Source: Clostridia bacterium
GTDB lineage: Bacteria > Bacillota > Clostridia > Oscillospirales > CAG-272
NCBI GenBank assembly: GCA_017463405.1
Contig: JAFTPJ010000121.1
Coordinates: 1-32,183 of the forward strand
Length of the DNA stretch: 32,183 nt
Direction: 5' to 3'
The notes under the pieces were generated by a model. That model worked only from the letters and a program-made list of their open reading frames with translations, searched no databases and had not been told where the DNA came from. Position numbers and translations under genes: made by a program. How positions within the stretch are numbered: position 1 is the stretch's first letter; the number at the start of each line of letters is the position of its first letter. Shown here in pieces: positions 15,521 to 25,251 of the stretch.

Positions 15521-15554
15521 TTGCGTATTTTATAGATATAAAAGTAGATATAAA
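15521..15554 (+). promoter_or_regulatory. Possible promoter of the dgt-dnaG-rpoD operon
   Basis: The gap before dgt is very AT-rich. TTGCGT (15521-15526) is 18 bases from TAGATA (15545-15550), and a TATAAA follows at 15549. The boxes are poor and the exact start is uncertain. The call rests mainly on position upstream of an otherwise tightly packed operon. Confidence 0.35.
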
Positions 15555-15575
15555 CGATCGAATGGAGGCTGCTTT

Positions 15576-16580
15576 ATGAGCGAATTGCGCGAAATATTTT
15601 TGGAGCGGGAGAAGAGCACGCTCTCCCCGTATGCGTTTCTGACCTCAAACACGCGCGGGCGCGAGCATCCGTACGTTCCGTGCAATATGCGCACCGAGTT
15701 TCAGCGCGACCGCGACCGCATTATTCATTCGCAGTCCTTCCGTCGGCTGATGAACAAAACGCAGGTCTTTCTCGCACCCACGGGCGACCATTATCGCACA
15801 CGCCTGACGCATACGCTGGAGGTCACGCAGATTGCACGCATCATCGCGCGCGGATTGCGCCTGAACGAGGATCTGACCGAGGCGGCGGCGCTGGGGCATG
15901 ACCTCGGACACACACCGTTCGGACATTCGGGTGAGGATGCGATGCGCGAGCTGTATTCCCCCGATTTCACACACTATAAGCAAAGCCTCCGCGTGGTCGA
16001 AAAGCTGGAAAACAACGGCGCGGGACTGAATCTGACGTGGGAGGTGCGCGACGGCATCGTCAACCATACGGGCAAATGCATGGCATCTACGCTGGAGGGC
16101 GTGATCGTCAAATTTGCCGACCGCATCGCGTATATCAACCATGACATCGACGACGCCTGTCGCGGCGGGATTCTCTCCAAAGAGGATATCCCAAAGGAGC
16201 TGCGCGAGATTCTGGGCGAGACACACAGTAACCGCATCAATACGATGGTGACCTCGGTGATCGAAGCGAGTACCGACCGCGGCGAGATCCGTATGCAACC
16301 CGATATTCAGGATGCAACCAACCGTCTGCGCGATTTCCTGTTTGCGACTGTCTACACCAATTCGGTTGCCAAGGCGGAGGAGGGACGCGCGAAGGAGATG
16401 CTGGGTCAGCTCTTTACGTATTTTGTGAAATATCCCGAGCATATGCCCGAGCTTTACCGCAGAAATGCGGCGGCAGAGGGCGTGGAGCGCTGTGTCTGCG
16501 ATTTTATCGCGGGAATGACCGACCGCTATGCGATTGAAACCTACAAAAAACTGTTTAGTCCGCACGTGTGGAGTATTTGA
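15576..16580 (+). CDS. dgt: Deoxyguanosinetriphosphate triphosphohydrolase-like HD-domain protein
   Basis: Hydrolyses dNTPs to deoxynucleosides and triphosphate, helping to set dNTP pools. The protein has 334 residues, the short Firmicutes form. HD-domain metal ligands are visible: His79 in RTRLTHTLEV, His108-Asp109 in LGHDLGHTPFGH, and a downstream Asp in VKFADRIAYINHDID. The N-terminal stretch QRDRDRIIHSQSFRRLMNKTQVF is typical of the family. The ATG has ATGGAGG about 8 bases upstream. It is the first gene of the dgt-dnaG-rpoD block, a conserved Firmicutes arrangement, with a 27-base gap to dnaG. Confidence 0.95.
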   Translation: MSELREIFLEREKSTLSPYAFLTSNTRGREHPYVPCNMRTEFQRDRDRIIHSQSFRRLMNKTQVFLAPTGDHYRTRLTHTLEVTQIARIIARGLRLNEDLTEAAALGHDLGHTPFGHSGEDAMRELYSPDFTHYKQSLRVVEKLENNGAGLNLTWEVRDGIVNHTGKCMASTLEGVIVKFADRIAYINHDIDDACRGGILSKEDIPKELREILGETHSNRINTMVTSVIEASTDRGEIRMQPDIQDATNRLRDFLFATVYTNSVAKAEEGRAKEMLGQLFTYFVKYPEHMPELYRRNAAAEGVERCVCDFIAGMTDRYAIETYKKLFSPHVWSI

Positions 16581-16607
16581 GCGCGGCGGATGGATCGGGG
16601 TGAATGA

Positions 16608-18404
16608 ATGAGATTTCCCGAAAATTTCATACAGGAGGTCGTGGACAGGACCGACATCGAGGAACTGATCGGGCGCTACGTGACTCTGCGACGGACAGGG
16701 GCGAATCTGATCGGTCGGTGTCCGTTCCACAGCGAAAAGACGCCGTCCTTTACGGTGACGCCTGCGAAGAAGATGTTCTTCTGCTTCGGTTGTCACGCGG
16801 GGGGGAGCGCGATCACCTTTGTGCAAAAGGCGGAGAACCTGGATTTTGCCGATGCGGTCGAGATGCTTGCCAACCGCGCAGGGCTTCCGTTGCCCAAGGA
16901 GAGCGCGAACAGCGCACGTGAGAACGGGGTGCCGCGCAAGCGGATTTTAGAGATGAATCTCGAGGCGGCGAAGTTCTTTCGCGCGTGCCTGTTTGATCCT
17001 GCGATCGGCACGGCGGGAATGGATTATTTCAAGCGGGAGCGCCGCCTGACCGACGCGACGATCAAGCATTTCGGGTTGGGCTACGCGCCCAACAGCTTCA
17101 ATTCCCTGCGCGATTATATGCGCGCCAGGGGATATCGCGACGACGAGCTGATTGCGGCCTACCTGTGCGCGAAAAGCCAGAAAAGCAATACCGTATACGA
17201 TATCTTCCGCAACCGTGTGATGTTCCCAATTATCGACCCATCGGGGAACATTGTGGCGTTCGGCGGACGGGTGATGGATGATTCCAAGCCCAAGTATCTC
17301 AACTCCTCGGATACGCCCGCGTTCAACAAGCGAAAGCATTTGTTTGCCTTGAATTTTGCGAAGAACTGCTGTGCCGAGAAGATGATTCTTTGCGAGGGGT
17401 ACATGGATGTGATTGCACTGCACGCCGCGGGCTTTGAATATGCCGTGGCGACGCTGGGAACCGCGATCACACCGGATCATGCCCGCGTGTTTGCGAAATA
17501 CACGAAAAAGGTGATAATATCTTACGATGCCGATGAGGCGGGACAGAACGCGGCGAACAAGGCGATGCGGATGCTCGGCGAGGTCGGCATGGACGTGCGT
17601 GTGTTGCGCCTGAACAGTGCCAAGGACCCCGACGAATATATCGTCAAGTTCGGTGCCAACCGCTTCCGACAGGTGTTGGAAGAAAGCCGCACGGGCTTTG
17701 AATACAAGGCGGAGCGGATCTTGTCGCGCTACGATCTTTCGGTCGGTGCGGACAAGCTCAAGGCGTCAAGGGATCTGTGCGCGTTGATTGCGGAGTACCA
17801 TTCTCCCGTTGAACGCGAGGTCTACCTCTCGTACGCGTCCGTCAAGCTGGAGCTTCCGACCGATGCGCTCCGCAATTCGGTCGAGCAGGCAATCCGGAAG
17901 CAACGGCGTGAGGCGGAGGCGCAGGAGAGCCGCGAGGCGCAGGCATCCATCAGACATTTCGGAGATCGGATTAACAGTGAGTCGGCGCAGAATCCACGCG
18001 CGGTCGCCGCCGAGGAGACGGTGCTGGGGCTGCTTCTGATTTTTGAAGAATACCGCAATGCGGTGGAGAAGGGCGAGATATCCCTTACAGGTGAGGTTTT
18101 TATGACCGCGTTCAACCGACGGGTTTTTGAACGGGTGATGACGTTGCACGGCAGTGAGGCGGGGTTCCGCTTCGAGCTGCTGGGGATGGATTTCGAGCCG
18201 GACGAGCTGGGACGAATCGAAAAGATGGAAATAACGCGGCAGCAGCTGTCGCAAAACGGTCCGGAGGTGTTCCGTTCGGCGGTGGAATCGTTGCATGAAA
18301 TCAAGAAAAAGGAAAGCATGCGGGGGGAGGATCTCAACTCCCATCTGACATATCTGCGAGAGAAGAAAGCGAAATTACATAAAGGAAAGGCTGATACGCA
18401 ATGA
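16608..18404 (+). CDS. dnaG: DNA primase
   Basis: Makes the RNA primers for replication. At 598 residues the length is normal. The N-terminal CHC2 zinc ribbon has Cys38, His41, Cys59 and Cys62 ([11 protein letters not shown] and [10 protein letters not shown]). The TOPRIM core carries [13 protein letters not shown] with catalytic Glu near residue 263, and [11 protein letters not shown] with the Asp pair near 307. The primase N-terminal lobe has [12 protein letters not shown]. The C-terminal region, from about 440, is helical and would contact the helicase DnaB. The start at 16608 has only a modest GGGGTGA upstream. The stop codon overlaps the rpoD start by four bases (ATGA), indicating translational coupling of primase and sigma factor. 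Confidence 0.97.
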   Translation: MRFPENFIQEVVDRTDIEELIGRYVTLRRTGANLIGRCPFHSEKTPSFTVTPAKKMFFCFGCHAGGSAITFVQKAENLDFADAVEMLANRAGLPLPKESANSARENGVPRKRILEMNLEAAKFFRACLFDPAIGTAGMDYFKRERRLTDATIKHFGLGYAPNSFNSLRDYMRARGYRDDELIAAYLCAKSQKSNTVYDIFRNRVMFPIIDPSGNIVAFGGRVMDDSKPKYLNSSDTPAFNKRKHLFALNFAKNCCAEKMILCEGYMDVIALHAAGFEYAVATLGTAITPDHARVFAKYTKKVIISYDADEAGQNAANKAMRMLGEVGMDVRVLRLNSAKDPDEYIVKFGANRFRQVLEESRTGFEYKAERILSRYDLSVGADKLKASRDLCALIAEYHSPVEREVYLSYASVKLELPTDALRNSVEQAIRKQRREAEAQESREAQASIRHFGDRINSESAQNPRAVAAEETVLGLLLIFEEYRNAVEKGEISLTGEVFMTAFNRRVFERVMTLHGSEAGFRFELLGMDFEPDELGRIEKMEITRQQLSQNGPEVFRSAVESLHEIKKKESMRGEDLNSHLTYLREKKAKLHKGKADTQ

Positions 18405-19582
18405 AAGAACATGATGTAAAAGAAGCAGAATTGGAGCTGGAGAACGCTCAAAAGGCAGAGCAGACGGACGCCGAGGCACACGAGCCCGAGGCGGACGAGG
18501 GCAAGAAACTTGACGTCAATCTTCTGATCGAGAAGGGCAAGAAGGGCAAGCTATCGGCGGACGATCTCGACGAGGCACTTGAGGAGATGGATTTCGACGT
18601 GGACAGTATCGACAAGCTCTACGAGACGCTGGAGGACAACGGCATTGCCTTTGACAACGACATTTCCAGCGAGGAAATGAACGCGATCGAGAGCGAGGTC
18701 GAGGCGTTCGGCGCGGCGGAGAACATGGAACGGATCCTAGAGCAGGAGGGGCTTGCGATCGACGACCCTGTGCGCCTGTATCTGAAGGAAATCGGTCGCG
18801 TGCCGTTGTTGAACACCGAGCGCGAAAAGGATCTTGCGGAGCGCATGATGTCGGGCGACGAAACTGCAAAGACCGAGCTGGTGGAAGCAAACCTCCGCCT
18901 GGTTGTCAGCATTGCAAAGCGATATGTCGGACGCGGAATGTTCTTCCTTGACCTGATTCAAGAGGGCAACCTCGGTCTGATGAAGGCGGTGGACAAGTTC
19001 GACTATACCAAGGGCTATAAGTTCTCGACCTACGCGACGTGGTGGATTCGTCAGGCAATCACGCGCGCGATCGCGGATCAGGCGCGTACCATCCGCATTC
19101 CCGTGCACATGGTGGAAACCATCCACAAGGTTTCTCGTGTTTCCCGTCAGCTGTTGCAGGAGAACGGTCGTGAGCCGACTGCGGATGAAATCGGCGCAAG
19201 AATCTCGATGAGCGCCGAGAAGGTGCGTGAGATTATGAAGATCGCGCAGGATCCCGTGTCGCTCGAGACGCCGATCGGTGAGGAGGAGGACAGCCACCTC
19301 GGCGATTTCATTCCCGATGATGACACGCCCTCTCCCGCGGAAGCCACCTCAACGAATATTCTGCGTGAGGAGCTGGAGAAGCAGCTGCACACGCTGACCC
19401 CCCGTGAGGAGCACGTGATCAAGCTGCGCTTCGGTCTGTACGACGGCAGAACCCGTACGCTGGAGGAGGTTGGCAAGGAGTTTGACATTACCAGAGAGCG
19501 GATCCGCCAGATCGAGGCAAAGGCATTGCGTAAGCTCCGCCATCCGAGCCGTGCAAGACATTTGAAGGGCTTTATGGAATGA
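18401..19582 (+). CDS. rpoD: Primary sigma factor RpoD (sigma A)
   Basis: The housekeeping sigma subunit of RNA polymerase, 393 residues. In order: an acidic N-terminal tail (about 1-45, rich in Glu/Asp/Lys), region 1.1-like [20 protein letters not shown], region 1.2 [16 protein letters not shown], region 2 [20 protein letters not shown] and [16 protein letters not shown], region 3, and region 4 with [20 protein letters not shown]. The C-terminus [15 protein letters not shown] is standard for sigma A. The start is inside the dnaG end, with AAAGGA upstream. The extended-TGn promoters throughout this window fit a sigma with the usual region 3.0. No convincing terminator follows. Confidence 0.97.
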   Translation: MKEHDVKEAELELENAQKAEQTDAEAHEPEADEGKKLDVNLLIEKGKKGKLSADDLDEALEEMDFDVDSIDKLYETLEDNGIAFDNDISSEEMNAIESEVEAFGAAENMERILEQEGLAIDDPVRLYLKEIGRVPLLNTEREKDLAERMMSGDETAKTELVEANLRLVVSIAKRYVGRGMFFLDLIQEGNLGLMKAVDKFDYTKGYKFSTYATWWIRQAITRAIADQARTIRIPVHMVETIHKVSRVSRQLLQENGREPTADEIGARISMSAEKVREIMKIAQDPVSLETPIGEEEDSHLGDFIPDDDTPSPAEATSTNILREELEKQLHTLTPREEHVIKLRFGLYDGRTRTLEEVGKEFDITRERIRQIEAKALRKLRHPSRARHLKGFME

Positions 19583-19760
19583 TTTTTGGTTTGAAATACC
19601 AAAAAAACGGATTGAAAAATGTTGAATGTGCCCAATGAGATCGGCATATTGCAACAAAACGAATGTTCTGATTTGTCTATTGTGCTATTGATTTGTGAAC
19701 GCAAAGTGTCTAAAATGTTTTTTGCGTGCGAAAACCCCCTTTTCGTTACAAAAAATTCAC
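19583..19760 (+). other. Intergenic region after rpoD, no gene seen
   Basis: This AT-rich gap contains only weak inverted repeats (TTTTTGGT with ACCAAAAA near 19586-19608, ACGCAAA with TTTGCGT near 19700-19725, CGAAAA with TTTTCG near 19730-19745). None is followed by a proper T tract, so the end of the rpoD transcript is undefined. No open frame with a ribosome binding site is present. Confidence 0.4.
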
Positions 19761-19789
19761 TTGACAGAATTGGAAAATGGGTGTAAAAT
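19761..19789 (+). promoter_or_regulatory. Promoter of the giant lipoprotein gene
   Basis: TTGACA (19761-19766), a 17-base spacer and TAAAAT (19784-19789). The leader of about 70 bases contains a small TCCGT/ACGGA hairpin and ends in the GGGAGG ribosome binding site. Confidence 0.75.
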
Positions 19790-19864
19790 ATATAAGTATA
19801 AATATAGTCGTATCCGTGCGCGTAAAGGAATGTACGGAAGGACTTGATTTCCGGGAGGTTTAAC

Positions 19865-22800
19865 ATGAAAAAGAGACTGACTTGCCTGTTTCTGTGCCTT
19901 GTCATGATGCTATCCGTCTTGTTGACTGCGTGCGGTGAGCAGACGGACGAGGAGGTTCAGGACGAGATCCAGGAGGCCGCTTCGAAAAACACGATGACCT
20001 TGACGATGTGGGTCGTGTCCGAGGAAAAGGTTGATTCCGAGATCGCTGAAAGGGTCAATGAAGAGATCACTAAACTGACCGAGGCGAAATATAAGACTAA
20101 ACTGGTCATCAAGTATTTCACCGAGGATGAGTATTATGATCAACTGATGGATGCGATTGCCGAATACGAGAACGTAAAGGCAACCAGCCTGATTAACACG
20201 GAACAGCAGACCGAAGCCGAGACCGAAGCCGCAACAGAGGCAGAGGATAACGTTGAGGTCGATGCGGACGGTATGCTTCGCGACAGATATCCCGCGCTTG
20301 AGGGCGATTATCAGGTGGATATCATCTACATCGGCGACCTCAAGAACAAGGACGGTAGCCTGCAGATCTCGGGCGAGACGCTGTTCAACGAGCTGGTTGC
20401 AGGCGGATATCTGGCAGAGCTGGATAAGGATATCAAGGGAGACTCCAAGAAGATTCAGGAATACATCTCTCCCACTCTGCTTTCCTCCGTCAAGAAAAAC
20501 GGTGTGACTTATGCCGTGCCGAACAATAACGTGATCGGCGAATATACCTATATGCTGCTCAACGAATCGCTGATGAATCGCTATTCCATGCAGGGACAGC
20601 TTCTCAACGGTACGATCGACAGCTTTTGCAACGATGCGGTTTACCAGTTCCTCAATATGATCGCAGAGTACACGGACGGCTCCGTTCTTCCGATCGATGC
20701 GACGTATCAAGAATGCCTGGAGCTTCTGGCATACTACTGGTCGATCAATCCCGACGATTATTCCATCGACGGTTCGGATTTCTCGATCTTCGGATCCGTT
20801 TACGAGGATCTGGCGGCATTCTCCCGCGGTGAGACCGCTTTGAACGTCGAGAACCTTCTGGAGAACCCTGCGTTCACAAAGGCGTTCCTTCAGTTAAATA
20901 AGTACCGCCTGAACGAGTCCGGACGCGATTTCTTCCGTTCCGAGGCGAATGCGGAAACGGCTTACGAGCAGACCGCGATCAAGTTCCTCAAGGGGGATCT
21001 CACCCTTCTCACGCAGGAGAACGGCGTTTCCTACTATACGGATGAAAACGGTGTGCGTTATTATGCGGTTCCCGTCAAGTATCCCACCGCATCCTCCGAT
21101 GATATCTACAGCAATATGTTTGGAATTTGCTCGCTGTACGATACCTATAAGCTTTCCGATAAGGTGACGCGCTGCATGCAGATCATCACTTACTTCAACA
21201 CCAATGAGGAGGCGCGCAATCTGCTTCAGTACGGTGTGGAGGGTGAGCACTACGATCTGATCAAGGAAACTGATCCCGAAACCAACGCTACCACCTACAC
21301 TGCGGTCAGCAAGAAGACGACCGAGGGTAAGCAATACAAGATGGATCTGTACGCAACGGGTAATGCGTTCCTGGCATACCTGACGCCCGAGATGAACAAG
21401 AACATCTGGGAGAGCGGTAAGATGCAGAACCGTAGCTCTCTGGTCGACCCGCTTCTGGGCTTTGACCTGACCTCCTTTGCCGCATCGGTTACCACGATCG
21501 GCAATGACGTTGTGATTCCTACCGAGGGTGATAAGCCCAAATATGAACTGTCCTACAGCTCCGGCTATTCCAAGGACGTTCTCTCGCAGAATAAGGCGTT
21601 GAAGAACTGGATTGACACGTGCGACAAGGCGGAAAAGGGCGTGTTTATTTACAAGTCTTTCATTGATGATGCCGCAACTTCCACGCTCAAGGGTACGTTC
21701 TACGTTTACAATACGCTCGGTTCAGCGGATTTCTCGATTACGCCCAATCCTATCATCACCGAGTCGTTTGATACCAACGGTGGCGTTTCCAATAAGGAAA
21801 CGGGTATGAACCTGATTTTGAACTATGATAATCTCAAGGAAGGCGGCTATGAGCTTTCGGTCTTCACCTACAGTGGTAGCGGCGGTAAGGTTTACACCAA
21901 TACTTTTACCACGATGGTCGAGGGTGAGGCGGTTGCAGTGAAAGATTCTGCGCAGCTCGGCTCCCTGTCCTTCGATTTTGAGAACACCAAGTACTATAAC
22001 GTAAACATTTACGGTGACCTCAACGCAGCTTACTTCTATGAGAACGATTATGTTTATAAGACTGTGACCGATTGGATTCTCGACGTGGATATTACCAGCG
22101 AGCATATGAACGTTCTCTCTTGGGTGGACACCGAGTCCAGCGCAAGCGAAAACTACCACACGTACGTGTTCCTGCGCCGCAACATCCGTTACATCACCGA
22201 CCTTGACGTGAACATCAGAGGCGGCGAAAAGGATCTGGTTCTGAATCTTGAATACACCTCGCCCGAATACGGTGCCGATACCAAGGATGAGGATAAGATC
22301 AAGTTTAACGATGTTGTTACCACGAAGAACGAGGCATATCTGCTGTATTACGTAACGGTTGCCGCAGACAAGGATGTCAGCGTTTCCTATAATATCAACC
22401 TCAACGGCAAGGCGGATACCACGCCGATCGATAAGGCAGAGGGCACTCCCGGTACCGAGCTGGATGTGTACGGCGAGCTGAATACCGAGCTGATTGCTTA
22501 TACCGAGCAGTTGAGTGACGCGGTTGTAGAGGTGCTGAATGCCTGCACGACTTACGACGAGCTGGTGGCGGTTGTCAATGATCTGAAGATCTTGCTGTCC
22601 ACAACCAAGCAGGCAAGTGCGAAGGATCTGCAGACCGATGCCGTCAAGGCATTGGCTTCCGGCGAGATCATCGATGATGACTATGCAACGCTGTATTATC
22701 AGGTACGCCACATTATCAATCGTGATCCGATGAACGAGGTGGAGAAGAATGCAAACGAAAGCTGGACCGAGGAATCCCTGAAGGGAATCCGTGAGAAGCG

Positions 22801-22876
22801 TATTTACTATTATTCTCCCTTCGGTATCTACTACCAGTGGCTGAACGAATACGCATATCTTCCCGCAGCAAACTGA
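19865..22876 (+). CDS. Giant solute-binding-protein-like lipoprotein (1003 aa)
   Basis: A type II signal peptide ends in LLTAC with Cys23 as lipidation site. Residues 36-560 look like a family 1 (carbohydrate or LipO-type) extracellular solute-binding protein: MTLTMWVVSEEK at the start of the mature fold, DIIYIGDL, SVKKNGVTYAVPNNN, and the late motif LLQYGVEGEHYDLI typical of this group. Residues about 105-130 are an inserted low-complexity Glu/Ala/Thr stretch. Ordinary members are about 450-560 residues. Here some 400 extra residues follow, with beta-rich segments (for example STLKGTFYVYNTLGSADFSI) and a helical end. No permease or ATPase gene is adjacent, so it is an orphan. GGGAGG at 19853-19858 sets the ATG at 19865. 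The ligand is unknown. Confidence 0.8.
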   Translation: MKKRLTCLFLCLVMMLSVLLTACGEQTDEEVQDEIQEAASKNTMTLTMWVVSEEKVDSEIAERVNEEITKLTEAKYKTKLVIKYFTEDEYYDQLMDAIAEYENVKATSLINTEQQTEAETEAATEAEDNVEVDADGMLRDRYPALEGDYQVDIIYIGDLKNKDGSLQISGETLFNELVAGGYLAELDKDIKGDSKKIQEYISPTLLSSVKKNGVTYAVPNNNVIGEYTYMLLNESLMNRYSMQGQLLNGTIDSFCNDAVYQFLNMIAEYTDGSVLPIDATYQECLELLAYYWSINPDDYSIDGSDFSIFGSVYEDLAAFSRGETALNVENLLENPAFTKAFLQLNKYRLNESGRDFFRSEANAETAYEQTAIKFLKGDLTLLTQENGVSYYTDENGVRYYAVPVKYPTASSDDIYSNMFGICSLYDTYKLSDKVTRCMQIITYFNTNEEARNLLQYGVEGEHYDLIKETDPETNATTYTAVSKKTTEGKQYKMDLYATGNAFLAYLTPEMNKNIWESGKMQNRSSLVDPLLGFDLTSFAASVTTIGNDVVIPTEGDKPKYELSYSSGYSKDVLSQNKALKNWIDTCDKAEKGVFIYKSFIDDAATSTLKGTFYVYNTLGSADFSITPNPIITESFDTNGGVSNKETGMNLILNYDNLKEGGYELSVFTYSGSGGKVYTNTFTTMVEGEAVAVKDSAQLGSLSFDFENTKYYNVNIYGDLNAAYFYENDYVYKTVTDWILDVDITSEHMNVLSWVDTESSASENYHTYVFLRRNIRYITDLDVNIRGGEKDLVLNLEYTSPEYGADTKDEDKIKFNDVVTTKNEAYLLYYVTVAADKDVSVSYNINLNGKADTTPIDKAEGTPGTELDVYGELNTELIAYTEQLSDAVVEVLNACTTYDELVAVVNDLKILLSTTKQASAKDLQTDAVKALASGEIIDDDYATLYYQVRHIINRDPMNEVEKNANESWTEESLKGIREKRIYYYSPFGIYYQWLNEYAYLPAAN

Positions 22877-22884
22877 TTTTTTTC

Positions 22885-22926
22885 GGGGCTGTCGCAAATA
22901 AGTGAAATTATTTGCGACGCCCCTTC
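22885..22926 (+). terminator. Hairpin terminator after the giant lipoprotein gene
   Basis: GGGGC (22885-22889) and GTCGCAAATAA (22891-22901), with one bulged T between them, pair with 22907-22923 around a 5-base loop. The following tract TTCTCT is weak, but the stem is long and lies 9 bases after the stop. Confidence 0.75.
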
Positions 22927-23002
22927 TCTATGTAAATGTTTGAGTGAAACAAGGTACTGTGAGCTTTTGTGTAAATTGAAAAATGTTTTTACAGATAGCC
23001 TC

Positions 23003-23031
23003 TTGTATTTTGCTGGAATTTATGATACAAT
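23003..23031 (+). promoter_or_regulatory. Promoter of trpS
   Basis: TTGTAT (23003-23008), a 17-base spacer and TACAAT (23026-23031) with a TGa extended element. No T-box specifier or antiterminator motif is present in the short leader, so tRNA-dependent control is not supported. Confidence 0.7.
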
Positions 23032-23067
23032 AGATGGCAGTACTGAATAGGAAAGGATCGAAACGGT

Positions 23068-24069
23068 ATGTTTGGAGAACAAAAGGTGTGCTTTTCGGGC
23101 GTTCAGCCCAGCGGCAACCTGACAATTGGAAATTATTTGGGTGCTATCCGCAACTTCAAGGAGTTTTCGGAGCAGTATAAAACCTTTTATTGCGTGGTGG
23201 ACGAGCACGCGATCACTGTACGGCAGAATCCTGCGGAACTGCGCCGCAGAACCTACGAGACGCTGGCGCTTTATATGGCGTGCGGACTTGACCCCGAGAA
23301 GAATACGCTGTATGTGCAATCGATGGTGCACGAGCACGCAGAGCTTGCGTGGATCCTCAATTGCTTTACCATGTTCGGCGAGCTGTCCCGCATGACGCAG
23401 TTCAAGGACAAGAGCGCGAAGCATTCGGATAACATCAACGCGGGATTGTTTACGTATCCCGTTCTGATGGCGGCGGACATTTTGCTGTATCAGACCGACG
23501 TGGTGCCTGTCGGCATCGATCAGAAGCAACACGTGGAGCTTTGTCGCGACATTGCGGAGCGTGTCAACCAGATTTATCCCGATCTGTTCACCGTTCCCGA
23601 GCCGATCATGCCGAAGAGCGGTAAGAAGATCATGTCGCTTGCCGAGCCGACCAAAAAGATGAGTAAATCCGACGAGAACGTCAACGCGGTGGTTTATATT
23701 CTGGACGACCGTGACACGATCATCCGCAAGTTCAAACGCGCGGTGACCGATTCGGGCTCGGAGATCCGCTTTGCGGAGGATAAGCCCGGTGTGAGCAATC
23801 TGATGAGCATCTATTCCTGCTTTACGGGCAAGGAATACGGTGAGATCGAGCGCGAGTTCGCGGGTAAGGGCTACGGTGACTTCAAGGTTGCCGTCGGTGA
23901 GGTGACTGCTGACGCGCTGGCGCCCGTTCAGAAGCGGTTCGCCGAATTGATGGCGGATAAGGCAGGACTGGAGGCGCAGATGAAAACAGGCGCGGAGGAA
24001 GCATCCTATTATGCGCGCCGCACGCTGTCCAAGATTCAAAAAAAGCTGGGATTTGTGCAGATTCGTTGA
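23068..24069 (+). CDS. trpS: Tryptophan--tRNA ligase
   Basis: Charges tRNA-Trp in the cytoplasm as a homodimeric class Ic synthetase. At 333 residues the length is normal. The HIGH-equivalent is PSGNLTIGNYLGA (Thr19-Ile20-Gly21-Asn22), and KMSKS is present at residues 197-201. VPVGIDQKQHVELCRDIAERVN and the AMP-binding YPVLMAADILLYQTD are the standard core. It is monocistronic: promoter at 23003-23031 and strong terminator at 24090-24131. No unusual feature is visible. Confidence 0.97.
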   Translation: MFGEQKVCFSGVQPSGNLTIGNYLGAIRNFKEFSEQYKTFYCVVDEHAITVRQNPAELRRRTYETLALYMACGLDPEKNTLYVQSMVHEHAELAWILNCFTMFGELSRMTQFKDKSAKHSDNINAGLFTYPVLMAADILLYQTDVVPVGIDQKQHVELCRDIAERVNQIYPDLFTVPEPIMPKSGKKIMSLAEPTKKMSKSDENVNAVVYILDDRDTIIRKFKRAVTDSGSEIRFAEDKPGVSNLMSIYSCFTGKEYGEIEREFAGKGYGDFKVAVGEVTADALAPVQKRFAELMADKAGLEAQMKTGAEEASYYARRTLSKIQKKLGFVQIR

Positions 24070-24089
24070 GCCAAGTGTATAGAGCAACA

Positions 24090-24131
24090 AAAGCAGGGAA
24101 AGACTCGGAAGGAGCTCTTTTCCTGCTTTTT
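24090..24131 (+). terminator. Rho-independent terminator of trpS
   Basis: A 14-bp stem (24090-24103 with 24116-24129, one G-T wobble) closes a 12-base loop. A second T-rich run follows at 24136-24141. Confidence 0.88.
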
Positions 24132-24154
24132 ACATCTTTTTTGGAGGTATTATC

Positions 24155-25123
24155 ATGTTTGTTCTGATCGCTTTGTTTGTGTTTGCCCTGGCGTTTGTTG
24201 CGACCCCGACGGTGATCGCGCTCGCGTGGAGGATCGGTGCGGTGGACGTTCCGCAGGATGGGAGGCGGATGCACCGTGAGAGGATTCCGCGTAGCGGCGG
24301 AATCGCGATCATGCTACCGGTGATTCTCGGATGCTTCCTCGCGGGGGAAGTGTCGCATTTTTTGCTGTGTGCGCTTTGCGGCGCGGGCTTAATGCTGGCG
24401 GTTGGCTTGGCAGATGATATGTTCTGCCTCGGCGCGTGGACGAAGCTACTGTTTCAATCTGCCGCCGCCGTTGCCGCAGTGCTCGGCAGCGGAATTGCGG
24501 AGGGAAGCGCGGCGGTGTTTGCAGTGATCTGGGTGGTGATTTTGACCAACGCGCACAATTTTATTGACGGTATGGACGGCTTGCTTGCGGGATGTGCTAC
24601 GATCGAGGCGGGATTGCTTGCTGTCGTGCATCTGCTACTCGGCAACGCAGATACGGCACAGGCGGCGCTGTTTTTGGTGCTTGCATGCCTTGCCTTTCGC
24701 CTGTTCAACCGCTATCCCGCGCAGGTCTTCGCAGGAGATTGCGGTTCGGAATCGGTCGGTTTTTTATTGGGAATGCTCTCACTGCCGTTGTTTGCCGCTC
24801 CCACGCTTTCGATCGGAAATCTCTCACCGCTGTTCATTTTTGCATACCCCTTGATCGATCTTTTCTCGTCGATTCTGAGGCGGCTTTTGCACGGCAGAAG
24901 TCCGTTTGCGGCGGATAGGGCACATCTGCACCATCGCATTTACGCGTCGGGTGCTTCACAGCCGGAATGCTGTGCTGTCTTGATGAGCGCGACGGTCAGC
25001 CTTGGCACAGTCGGTGTTCTTCTGATCTCGGAGGCACTGTGGGCATACGCGTCGGTTGCGTGCGTTGTCGCGGCGCTTGTGCTGCTGCGAATCCGATCGT
25101 ATATCGTCAGAAACACGGTGTAA
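24155..25123 (+). CDS. tagO: Undecaprenyl-phosphate sugar-1-phosphate transferase (WecA/TagO/MraY family)
   Basis: A polyprenyl-phosphate sugar-1-phosphate transferase that starts teichoic acid or other envelope glycan synthesis by moving (probably) GlcNAc-1-phosphate from UDP-GlcNAc to undecaprenyl phosphate. The protein has 322 residues and about ten membrane helices. Signature residues are GLADDM (Asp87, Asp88), the family loop NAHNFIDGMDGLLAG (132-146), FAGDCGSESVGFLLG (192-206) with the catalytic Asp, and HLHHRI (257-262), the last diagnostic for the WecA/TagO branch over MraY. GGAGG lies 9 bases before the ATG. No promoter is evident after the trpS terminator, so the true transcript start is unclear. 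Confidence 0.9.
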   Translation: MFVLIALFVFALAFVATPTVIALAWRIGAVDVPQDGRRMHRERIPRSGGIAIMLPVILGCFLAGEVSHFLLCALCGAGLMLAVGLADDMFCLGAWTKLLFQSAAAVAAVLGSGIAEGSAAVFAVIWVVILTNAHNFIDGMDGLLAGCATIEAGLLAVVHLLLGNADTAQAALFLVLACLAFRLFNRYPAQVFAGDCGSESVGFLLGMLSLPLFAAPTLSIGNLSPLFIFAYPLIDLFSSILRRLLHGRSPFAADRAHLHHRIYASGASQPECCAVLMSATVSLGTVGVLLISEALWAYASVACVVAALVLLRIRSYIVRNTV

Positions 25124-25144
25124 AAATTCCTTTTGCACGAAAAT

Positions 25145-25183
25145 GGTGCTTTTTCAAAAAAAAATGAAAAAGCACCGTTTTTT
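25145..25183 (+). terminator. Rho-independent terminator after the TagO-like gene
   Basis: A perfect 11-bp stem (25145-25155 with 25166-25176) has an A-rich 10-base loop and is followed by GTTTTTT. Confidence 0.9.
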
Positions 25184-25193
25184 GCTCAAGGTA

Positions 25194-25222
25194 TTGCAAA
25201 ACAGTGCGAAACATGCTATACT
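25194..25222 (+). promoter_or_regulatory. Promoter of the phosphodiesterase gene
   Basis: TTGCAA (25194-25199), a 17-base spacer and TATACT (25217-25222) with a TGc extended element. An in-frame ATG at 25204 lies inside this promoter and so cannot be the start. Confidence 0.75.
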
Positions 25223-25251
25223 GGTGTTACTTTCAAACTGGGAGGTACATT

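Noticed and set aside
15645..16826. 393-codon open frame on the minus strand
   Set aside because: Antisense to dgt and the start of dnaG, both clearly identified; no ribosome binding site or recognisable domain.
21722..22897. 391-codon open frame on the minus strand
   Set aside because: Antisense to the giant lipoprotein gene; no family features, and it begins inside that gene's terminator hairpin.
22924..23067. T-box riboswitch in the trpS leader
   Set aside because: The leader from the mapped promoter is only about 30 bases and lacks the T-box sequence and specifier stem.
25204..25251. N-terminal extension of the phosphodiesterase to the ATG at 25204
   Set aside because: The codon lies between the -35 and -10 of the gene's own promoter and lacks a binding site; GGGAGG precedes the ATG at 25252.
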